NCBI RefSeq assembly: GCF_018304945.1
Contig: NZ_JAGQEE010000003.1
Coordinates: 124,001 to 188,000, forward strand
DNA length: 64,000 bases
Direction of reading: 5' to 3'
Source: Collimonas humicola
GTDB taxonomy: Bacteria; Pseudomonadota; Gammaproteobacteria; Burkholderiales; Burkholderiaceae_D
Every line of letters begins with the position of its first letter. The stretch's first letter is position 1. The position numbers and the translations under genes were made by a program. The notes under the pieces are model-generated. The model was given only the letters and a program-made list of their open reading frames with translations. It was not told the origin of the DNA and searched no databases. This document shows positions 8,811 through 15,104 of the stretch, in pieces.

Positions 8811-8981
8811 AGACCCCAGGTGGCCGGCGTCATGTTCCTGTTCACGCTTGCGACAGCCGCGTTCTTCCATAGTCATCTCGCCGACCAGAGCCAATTCATC
8901 CATTTGGCCGTCGGCCGTAAAGCATTTGCAATCGGCGCGCCATACCTGCCATTGCCCCCCAATTTAAGGAAATTATCATGA
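8811..8981 (+). pseudogene. DoxX gene relic
   Basis: Between the SDR stop and the GST start one frame reads AGVMFLFTLATAAFFHSHLA then DQSQFIHLA, nearly the same segment as in the intact DoxX protein at 1982-2404 (FTLATAIFFHHNFADQNQMIHF). The N-terminal two helices and the last helix are gone. After FIHLA the frame runs through unrelated residues to TGA 8979-8981, which overlaps the GST start as ATGA. This is a DoxX gene largely deleted from the operon. Confidence 0.75.
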
Positions 8982-9610
8982 TTGAAGTTTTTGCATTCAC
9001 AACGCCAAACAGCGTCAAAGTCCCCATCGCGCTGGAAGAGATGGGGCTCGACTATCGGCTGGTTCCGGTCAATCTGCGCCAAGGCGAGCAGAAAACCGCT
9101 GCGTTCAAGGAAATGAATCTCAACGCGAAGGTCCCCGTACTGGTGGACCGCGCCCCCATGTCCGGGGATGGCACGGTGGTGCTCAGCGAATCCGCCGCGA
9201 TCCTCGTCTACCTCGCGGAGAAGAGCGGGCAACTTTTGCCGGCCGAAGGAGCCCGCCGCGGAAAGGTATTCGAACAGCTTTTCTTTCACGCTTCCGGCTT
9301 GAGCCCGGCTTTCCTGCAGGCCTTCCTGGTCTCCATCCAGTCGGCGCCCCAGCCTGAAGCCAAGGAACGCGCCCTTGCAGAAGTCGACCGGGTGCTCAGT
9401 GTGCTTGATCGCGTACTGGAACATCACAAGTACATTGCCGGCAACGAATACACCATCGCGGACATCGCCCACTTCGGTTGGATTTGGCGCCACCAGGCAA
9501 TCGGCGCCTCGCTCGAAAAATTCCCGAGCGTGAAGCGTTGGTATAGCCACGTGTCGACGCGCTCCGCCGTGGTCGCCGCTATTGCCAAGACCCTCGCGCT
9601 TGCCCAGTAA
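8978..9610 (+). CDS. Glutathione S-transferase family protein
   Basis: 210 residues with an N-terminal thioredoxin-like fold (MIEVFAFTTPNSVKVPIALEE; NLNAKVPVLVD around the cis-Pro; LSESAAILVYLAE for glutathione binding) and an all-helical C-terminal domain (YIAGNEYTIADIAHFGW). It resembles the YghU/YfcG nu-class-like branch. AAGGAAA precedes the ATG. Together with the SDR and SnoaL genes it suggests detoxification or small-molecule catabolism. Confidence 0.92.
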   Translation: MIEVFAFTTPNSVKVPIALEEMGLDYRLVPVNLRQGEQKTAAFKEMNLNAKVPVLVDRAPMSGDGTVVLSESAAILVYLAEKSGQLLPAEGARRGKVFEQLFFHASGLSPAFLQAFLVSIQSAPQPEAKERALAEVDRVLSVLDRVLEHHKYIAGNEYTIADIAHFGWIWRHQAIGASLEKFPSVKRWYSHVSTRSAVVAAIAKTLALAQ

Positions 9611-9727
9611 CACTGGTGACGTGATTCACATCGTCCAGACACACCCGTGCCAGGACATGAGCAGAAAAGAAATTTTCACACTCTGCGGCCAGAAGTGGTC
9701 CACAACTTAATTTGAAGGAGAAGTATC

Positions 9728-10093
9728 ATGACAGACCGCATCAGCGAACTGCTGTTTCGCAACCTCCAGGAAGTCTTCGGCGAAGGCGACGCAACGCGCC
9801 GTCGCGCAGCGATCGAAGAGCTTTACACCGAAGACTGCATGGTCTACACCCCGATGGGCGCCATTGCCGGGCAAGACGCGCTCGACAAGTTCTCGGGCGA
9901 CCTGCGCGCGACCCATCCGCATTTCGTATATACACCGCACAGCAAGCCGCAAATTGTCGAAAACGCCGCACGCATCACCTGGGGTTCCGGCCCGCGCGGC
10001 GAAGCCCCTGACTACACGGGCTGGGATGTCGTCATCGTTCGCGATGGAAAAATCGCTGCGCTCTACGTCTTTCTCGATACCGCGCCTACGTAA
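9728..10093 (+). CDS. SnoaL/NTF2-like protein
   Basis: 121 residues with the cone-shaped NTF2-like fold pattern: N-terminal helices, EELYTEDCMVYTPMGAIAG, and C-terminal strands (GWDVVIVRDGKIAALYVFLD). Members bind or isomerise small hydrophobic ligands; none can be specified here. AAGGAGAAG precedes the ATG. It is the last gene of the LysR-divergent cluster, 117 bases after the GST gene. Confidence 0.85.
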   Translation: MTDRISELLFRNLQEVFGEGDATRRRAAIEELYTEDCMVYTPMGAIAGQDALDKFSGDLRATHPHFVYTPHSKPQIVENAARITWGSGPRGEAPDYTGWDVVIVRDGKIAALYVFLDTAPT

Positions 10094-10317
10094 TTTTCTG
10101 CGGGCGGTGCGCGCGTTGGTCATTAATGAGCAAGGTATCTTCGCGTCTGTCACCACGCGAAGTAACGTGATAGACACCGCCAGCGAGTTCTAATCTGAGA
10201 GGCCTGGACGTAATTCATTCAGATTAAAACTTGACATGTGTCATTGCAAGACCTGACCATGGCTTCTCTCTGGCTTCTCTCGAATAGGCTATGAAGCTAC
10301 CCATTTATTGGGGATTT

Positions 10318-10877
10318 TCATTTACAAATCAAGTACTTCCACGAGATCGCATCCGATATTAAATTTTGAATACATTCGACATAACCCATTGATTTAGTTG
10401 AACTTGGCATTTTGCAATATCGCAGTTTTACCGGATCAAAGGTCCTCGATGCGGTGTATTTTTTGCGGAATACGACGCTCGGGAAAATTTTCCACTCAAT
10501 ATGATTTGGCCGGAGGTGATTGTTTAGCTTGCCCAAGGATTAAACAACCATGACTCAATTTCCGTACGCCCTTCTTCTGTTTTCACCTTCTCATTAATTT
10601 GTTCGATTGGAATTTTAATTTCTTCAATTTTTAAAAAATCCTTAAATCTTTGAAGCTATATCAAAGAGTCTTTTTCAAGACTCCCATCAAGCATTTTGAG
10701 AGAATCATTTCCGTATTGGTCCCAAATCATAATTGCAATGTCTTCATCAAACAAATTAAGTAATTTGTGGGTTATCCCGTTGTCCTCCCAGCGGTTTTCT
10801 TTTGACCACGCTACACGTTCCGCCCAGCCAGGAATCATTTTTTCGCTCCAGTTGGTGACGGTAATTGGTAGGAAAAA
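10318..10877 (-). pseudogene. Broken gene behind the 147-residue membrane protein
   Basis: Reading leftward right after the TAA at 10878, one frame gives a hydrophilic, Trp-rich protein (MIPGWAERVAWSKENRW...LNLFDEDIAIMIWDQYGN) to an in-frame TAG at 10656-10658. It then continues in the same frame (RFKDFLKIEEIKIPIEQINE...) to about 10530. There the sensible sequence jumps frame into the stretch ending at 10318 (NHLRPNHIEWKIFPSVVF...). One stop and one frameshift have broken a gene of about 170-180 residues. Its position in a toxin/immunity array suggests an immunity or toxin relic; no family is recognised. Confidence 0.5.
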
Positions 10878-11315
10878 TTATTCTTCTGGTACATACTTAT
10901 TTATCATCGCCACGACACCTGTATATAAACTCCCAGATACAAGTCCAAAACACGAAAAAAATATCAATTTGCGCCATGGGTAATGACGCAAGAAATTACC
11001 ATCAATCCATCTGTGCCAATCATTCGGAAAGATTGGCATATCAAGAAGAAACCAAATAATAGTTGAACACGCCAGACCGCCAATGATATAGCGCCATCTA
11101 TAGTTTGAAAATTTCCAATGAATTAGAGCCAGTAATGGCCATCCGACAACGGCACTTATAAATGCAACAAAAAAGAATATGGTAAAAATTCCTAACACCT
11201 CTGAATAATCCGATGTGTATAGAAAATATGGCAACATTAATCCAAGTGCCACAATTAAACCTCCACACGCTGGCAAGGCAAAAATACGCAATATTAAATT
11301 CTTAGTTATCTTCAT
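10878..11315 (-). CDS. Four-helix membrane protein, possible immunity protein
   Basis: About 145 residues with four hydrophobic segments (near residues 12-30, 40-62, 78-92 and 118-136). No family is recognised. Its ATG (M3 of a frame open from 11321) overlaps the TGA of the preceding exoprotein-tail fragment as ATGA. Such coupling is usual for cdiA-CT/cdiI pairs, so a role as immunity protein for a membrane-acting toxin is inferred. Base composition is clearly AT-richer than flanking core genes. Confidence 0.65.
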   Translation of the reverse strand: MKITKNLILRIFALPACGGLIVALGLMLPYFLYTSDYSEVLGIFTIFFFVAFISAVVGWPLLALIHWKFSNYRWRYIIGGLACSTIIWFLLDMPIFPNDWHRWIDGNFLRHYPWRKLIFFSCFGLVSGSLYTGVVAMINKYVPEE

Positions 11316-11698
11316 TGACATACCTGCATGGTCTTTCCGTCAGGACCAGTTGTTTGCATACATTTTGGTTGTACCGGCAACGGCGTTGTTGGCCATTTGT
11401 TTGTCGTCACTTCGCTACCAATGGTACTGGTATTTCCTCCCCACACAACGCCAGCCATCCAAACATTCGAATTATTAATAGGGCTACTCCCAGTGCCCCA
11501 TCCTCGCGTATCTACCGAGAAACCTCCATTACCATCCGGGATGATTTGGCGCACCACAAATCCTGGCTCAAGTGCATGCTCGCCCGGCACCGTCATATTA
11601 ATGAGGCTGCTTGTACTTGGATCTATGAGATGCGTAACATACCCTAGCTTAAGTTTTCCAATGAAGAGTTCGCTTACGACCCCATTCCCCGCCTCCAG
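11312..11698 (-). pseudogene. Orphan C-terminal fragment of a filamentous haemagglutinin/CdiA-like protein
   Basis: An open frame without a start of its own. Translation from about 11698 gives LEAGNGVVSELFIGKLKLGY, then VTHLIDPSTSSLINMTVPGEH, then PGFVVRQI...GWGTG, and ends KTMQVCQ. The string NMTVPGEHALEPGFVVRQI...GNGG...GWGTG fits the tail module seen at the ends of many FhaB/CdiA proteins, as I recall it. It starts right after the stop of the 183-residue gene and ends overlapping the next gene (ATGA). Best read as a displaced toxin-end cassette. Confidence 0.6.
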
Positions 11699-11702
11699 TG
11701 AC

Positions 11703-12254
11703 CTAGAATTCGAGCAGCATCCCGATGCGTCGCAAAAAATCTTCGCCGAGCAACTGCGGATGATAGGTATCGTTACCTACCATGTCGTCAGGGTGAATGA
11801 ATGAGGCGCGACCTATCAAATCCGGTACATTCTTGACTATCGCATACGTTGTAGCGAATGTGACATCGATGATTTCTTTACTCGGTAACGTCAGCCACGC
11901 ATGCAAGTTGAGTGCTCTCGACGCTGGCCGACCTGCGTCTAGCATTCTTTTCAGCTCATCTATCGGAGTATGAAAAACCGGTTTGTTATTCATCTTCACA
12001 AAACCGAGCGTATAGGTTAATGGAACACCGAGCGCTTCTTCCAACGGTTCTCGCAGAAACTCACTAAAAGCGAAACACTGGACGGCGACCGTTTCGGCCT
12101 GTAGGTGGCCCATCGCCTTTTGTAGGCATGCCTCAACTTTGCGCATGGACGCCGGTGTCACATAGCGCTTGTCGGTATGATCGACATGCTTATGACGTAG
12201 GTTCCAGGCTGTGGTTCTTTGTGCTGCATGGTCAAACTCGGTCCGATATATCAT
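11703..12254 (-). CDS. Hypothetical protein in the CDI-linked array
   Basis: 183-residue soluble protein of no family I recognise. A likely structured stretch runs from about residue 85 to the end (FVKMNNKPVFHTPIDELKRM...HAWLTLPSKEIIDVTFATTYA...). It is followed immediately by the orphan exoprotein tail. By position it could be an immunity protein of an older cassette. No signal peptide or membrane segment. Confidence 0.65.
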   Translation of the reverse strand: MIYRTEFDHAAQRTTAWNLRHKHVDHTDKRYVTPASMRKVEACLQKAMGHLQAETVAVQCFAFSEFLREPLEEALGVPLTYTLGFVKMNNKPVFHTPIDELKRMLDAGRPASRALNLHAWLTLPSKEIIDVTFATTYAIVKNVPDLIGRASFIHPDDMVGNDTYHPQLLGEDFLRRIGMLLEF

Positions 12255-12366
12255 ATATTCCTATTGTGGCTAAATTTGCCCATCCCCCAAAAATGTAAAA
12301 TTAGCCAGTTTAGAAAATTCTACTTTTAAACGCTATCATTTGGTAGGTGGATTACCCCGTCATCAG

Positions 12367-12885
12367 TTATCGAGACGCAGCCATTACGGTATTCCTTGGT
12401 CCCACAAAATTTGCATTGATAAAGTATCCACTGTTGATAACGATTGGATCAAAACCCCCGAGCACAGCCTGCGATTTAATCGTATAACCCTTTTTTACTT
12501 TACCTACATATACTTGGGCATATTGATAAGTAGTAGAACCAACATCGCATCGCACCAAATCTTCCACATACTCTATCGGCTGACCTGTATTCGCGGTTTG
12601 CGCCTTATTGGCGACTTCGCACTTGCTCAGCACATAACGTTGCGTTTCGCCGTTGTCGAATGTCACAGTCGCCATACCGCGCTTATCGGCTAGCTCCAAA
12701 TTTACATTCGTATATTTTAGATTGTTCCACCTTGAGTCAATTACACGATAACTGCCACTTAGTCCTGAAAACATCGCAAGACGCTCTTCGTTAGATTGCA
12801 TTTTCAGCGGTTCAAAGGACGCGCAGCCATTCAACAATGTGAATGATAAAATTCCGGCGATTTTATTCTTCCAGCTCATATTCAA
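12367..12885 (-). CDS. Putative lipoprotein
   Basis: 172 residues. A short signal peptide ends in a lipobox (FTLLNGC, Cys at about 21), so a lipid-anchored envelope protein is predicted. The mature part is beta-rich with no recognised domain. It is read leftward within the array of small genes behind the CdiA-like gene. Envelope lipoproteins can act as immunity factors, but there is no direct evidence here. Confidence 0.7.
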   Translation of the reverse strand: MNMSWKNKIAGILSFTLLNGCASFEPLKMQSNEERLAMFSGLSGSYRVIDSRWNNLKYTNVNLELADKRGMATVTFDNGETQRYVLSKCEVANKAQTANTGQPIEYVEDLVRCDVGSTTYQYAQVYVGKVKKGYTIKSQAVLGGFDPIVINSGYFINANFVGPRNTVMAASR

Positions 12886-12952
12886 ATCCTTTTTAATTAA
12901 AACTATTTTCCCTTATCGAATCGGCGCCGCGCCGACCATCTCAGTGATTACG

Positions 12953-13192
12953 CTAGCTCGTGGCTGGCACCTTCATCGAATTGATCGATGCATGATGCTG
13001 AATTGAGGAATTCAGAATGACATGCAAAAAACCGTAGGTAAACAGCGCCGACAACAATATCGCAAAAATGGCTATGCGAATTGTGCGACGCGAACCGGAT
13101 CTGCTGTTTCGGTCTTGTTCTTCTTTTCGTCGAAGTGCACCATATGAAAATGCATTGACGCCGCGCAGGCCAGTGGGATCGGGTGTATTCAT
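12953..13192 (-). CDS. Small single-pass membrane protein
   Basis: 79 residues: a basic/hydrophilic N-terminal half and one membrane segment (about 39-59, IRIAIFAILLSALFTYGFL), then a short tail. No family recognised. Confidence 0.5.
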   Translation of the reverse strand: MNTPDPTGLRGVNAFSYGALRRKEEQDRNSRSGSRRTIRIAIFAILLSALFTYGFLHVILNSSIQHHASINSMKVPATS

Positions 13193-13268
13193 AATGGCAA
13201 TGTAGACGCTATTTGGGGCTATCGATTTTCATTTTTCGACTTATTTGGATGGGCCGAATGCGTCGGAT

Positions 13269-13586
13269 TTAGCCAACACGCGGCTTGAAGTGTTCAGCGC
13301 TGATCCGAAATTTTTGGCGACGGTCCCCCATCAATCCACGCAATTCGCTGATAGCTAGGTCGCTGATTTCATGCATCCGTATAAGCAAGGATGCTCCGAC
13401 CGGCAAACGACGATGCCGGATTTTACTAATTAATGGTGGAGCAACTTCGAGTGCACGTGATAATGCAGCATCGTTCTTCAGCTTTAATTTTTCAATCAAA
13501 GCGTCAAGCAGATGATTTGGATCATATGTGATCTGTTCAGAGAGCTTGTTGCTGTTCGATGCCTGTAGAGTAGCGTTGGTCGTCAT
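13269..13586 (-). CDS. Small helix-turn-helix-like protein
   Basis: 105 residues from the ATG at 13586, which has an AGGAA site upstream. The frame is open further up, but that part overlaps the next gene and reads as noise. The middle (NHLLDALIEKLKLKNDAALSRALEVAPPLISKIRHRRLPVGASLLIRM) has the spacing of a Cro/XRE helix-turn-helix. Similar small proteins are common in Burkholderiales; they are possible DNA-binding regulators. Confidence 0.65.
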   Translation of the reverse strand: MTTNATLQASNSNKLSEQITYDPNHLLDALIEKLKLKNDAALSRALEVAPPLISKIRHRRLPVGASLLIRMHEISDLAISELRGLMGDRRQKFRISAEHFKPRVG

Positions 13587-13644
13587 TCCGTTTGATTCCT
13601 TTGCCTGTTGTTTGATGAGCGCAGAGAATTGAAAAACAACCGCT

Positions 13645-13959
13645 CTATTTGTTAATCCGCCAAATCCGAAACGATTGCTTTGCCAAACTCCAGAATTCCT
13701 TGTGCATTTTTTCCTTGAAAATAGAATGAATTCCGGCCAAGAAAAATAAGGCAAAAAACGAACCATTAAAAATGAAAAACATTCTTACATCACTGCGATG
13801 TATTTCCTGATTTTTATAAAAAACCTTATAGAAGGTGATAGCGATCCAACTCAAATCAAGAGCACCTATCGTCCCCAAAAAACGTCCAAGTGCGGTCCCA
13901 TCACCCCAGCTTTTCGAAGTAACTAACTTCAACCAAAACATTTTCCATTCCCATCTCAT
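13645..13959 (-). CDS. Small membrane protein, unknown
   Basis: 104 residues with two hydrophobic segments (about 26-46 and 60-80) and a basic tail. It is AT-rich and fits the small immunity-like membrane proteins of this array. No family recognised. Confidence 0.5.
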   Translation of the reverse strand: MRWEWKMFWLKLVTSKSWGDGTALGRFLGTIGALDLSWIAITFYKVFYKNQEIHRSDVRMFFIFNGSFFALFFLAGIHSIFKEKMHKEFWSLAKQSFRIWRINK

Positions 13960-14003
13960 TTCTTGCCTACTAGCGGAGGTTGCACCGGACTAACTCCCTA
14001 TTA

Positions 14004-14027
14004 CCAGCGCCACATACGAGGCGCTGG
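14004..14027. terminator. Inverted repeat CCAGCGCC / GGCGCTGG
   Basis: Perfect 8-bp arms (14004-14011 and 14020-14027) with an 8-base loop, between two leftward genes. No T-run follows on either side, so it may be an mRNA-stabilising hairpin or part of a repeat instead of an intrinsic terminator. Confidence 0.35.
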
Positions 14028-14062
14028 CATTGATGACACTTAGCCACCGACTAATGAAAAAA

Positions 14063-14245
14063 CTATCGCGGTCGATTCGCATCCTCTTCGTTATGCAAAT
14101 TATAAACATTGCCTTTTCCATATTGCACTTCTAACTTTACCCGCGCCTCAGCTAGATCTTTTGCAATTACCGTAACGCGTTGACCAGGCACATCCGGATC
14201 AGGTAACCAAATTATGGCGTGGTAAAGTTTCTCTTGTGCTTGCAT
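14063..14245 (-). CDS. 60-residue conserved-looking hypothetical protein
   Basis: MQAQEKLYHAIIWLPDPDVP followed by GQRVTVIAKDLAEARVKLE reads as a compact alpha/beta domain. The ATG follows GAGGTGAGCGGTT. It begins 11 bases after the stop of the 35-residue Cys-rich peptide, so the two are probably co-translated. Function unknown. Confidence 0.6.
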   Translation of the reverse strand: MQAQEKLYHAIIWLPDPDVPGQRVTVIAKDLAEARVKLEVQYGKGNVYNLHNEEDANRPR

Positions 14246-14256
14246 AACCGCTCACC

Positions 14257-14364
14257 TCATTTGCACGGTGCTAAGCAGATTCCGCTATTGCAGAATTCAC
14301 CAATCGGACAAGTAACGACCACCACGCTCGACAGCAATAGCCAACAAGTCAATTTTACTTTCAT
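14257..14364 (-). CDS. 35-residue Cys-rich secreted peptide (small ORF)
   Basis: ATG at 14364 overlaps the TGA of the upstream orphan toxin-like fragment (ATGA). The product has a basic start and hydrophobic core (MKVKLTCWLLLSSVVVVTC) followed by PIGEFCNSGICLAPCK, five Cys in all. The first part looks like a signal or lipoprotein peptide. It would be translationally coupled to the fragment before it and to the 60-residue gene after it. No homologue recognised. Confidence 0.4.
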   Translation of the reverse strand: MKVKLTCWLLLSSVVVVTCPIGEFCNSGICLAPCK

Positions 14365-14660
14365 GGGTTTTTAGGTACCCCAGACATGTTGTTGAATATT
14401 GCATTGCAATCCAGATCAAAGAATACCTTACCAGTCGTCGGGTTCTGGTAAAAATGCACTTGAAAATTACCAGCAGGACTTTGAAATGTATCGGTTGTAT
14501 ATTTTCCAAAATTAGATTGGATAGCAGGATTAATTAATTGACCAGGACCAAGATTCGGAACTGGTGTCGCACCGTTGATCGCATCTCCCGTCAACTTCCT
14601 AGAGGGTATAAATGGCGAATTTGCGGATTCCAGCGTTAATTGATTATCAACTTTCAGGAT
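14361..14660 (-). pseudogene. Orphan toxin-like C-terminal module of a CdiA/FhaB-type protein
   Basis: A start-less frame that becomes protein-like just behind the second 72-residue membrane gene: LTLESANSPFIPSRKLTGDA, then INPAIQSNFGKYTTDTFQSP, then FHYQN-like FQVHFYQNPTTGKVFFDLD. It has the polar character and size (~100 residues) of a toxin tip, and it overlaps a downstream small gene by ATGA. This is what a displaced cdiA-CT cassette looks like. No activity can be assigned. Confidence 0.5.
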
Positions 14661-14662
14661 TT

Positions 14663-14881
14663 TTATCTTTTTGAACGGATAAAGGCAACAATCGCAAAAA
14701 CAGAAAAAACAAATGCCATTAATGTTCCATTTAAAAATATGCTCCTCGCATCATTCCACCCAAAAACATAAACACTACGATAGAGAAACACGACCATGTA
14801 AGTAATCATTATTTGTATAGCTGCACAACATGTTATCGAAATAAAATATATCGACACAAGGAGTAATAATAGGCGCTTCAT
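14663..14881 (-). CDS. Second, paralogous 72-residue membrane protein (immunity-like)
   Basis: From ATG 14881 it is 72 residues with two hydrophobic helices (about 4-34 and 48-68). Gapless comparison with the product of 14886-15104 gives about half identical positions, highest at the C-terminus (MAFVFS.FAIVA.IRS in both). It starts 4 bases after the stop of that gene, so the two form a tandem duplication. It is probably an immunity protein of the same family with diverged specificity. Confidence 0.7.
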   Translation of the reverse strand: MKRLLLLLVSIYFISITCCAAIQIMITYMVVFLYRSVYVFGWNDARSIFLNGTLMAFVFSVFAIVAFIRSKR

Positions 14882-14885
14882 TTTT

Positions 14886-15104
14886 TTATTTGTTTGAGCG
14901 AATATAGGCAACAATCGCAAAAATAGAAAAAACAAATGCCATTACAGATCCATATATAAATACTGACCTTACATCTAAAATTGACCATGGATAGTGTCCA
15001 TCGTAAAAAAATTCTGCTGCTAATGTAATTACCACCTTAATCACAGCACAACACAATATAGACATGATGTATATTTTTATTAGAAAAAAAAGAAGGCGAG
15101 CCAT
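14886..15104 (-). CDS. 72-residue membrane protein, probable immunity protein of the CdiA-like toxin
   Basis: The ATG at 15104 shares its A with the TGA stop of the 3859-residue exoprotein (TGATG), the tight coupling expected of cdiA/cdiI. The product has two membrane helices and no signal peptide. Small membrane CdiI proteins are known for ionophore-type CdiA toxins (E. coli EC93). The toxin tip here is also hydrophobic and Gly/Ala-rich, which fits a membrane-acting toxin with a membrane immunity protein. The role is inferred from position and type. Confidence 0.7.
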   Translation of the reverse strand: MARLLFFLIKIYIMSILCCAVIKVVITLAAEFFYDGHYPWSILDVRSVFIYGSVMAFVFSIFAIVAYIRSNK

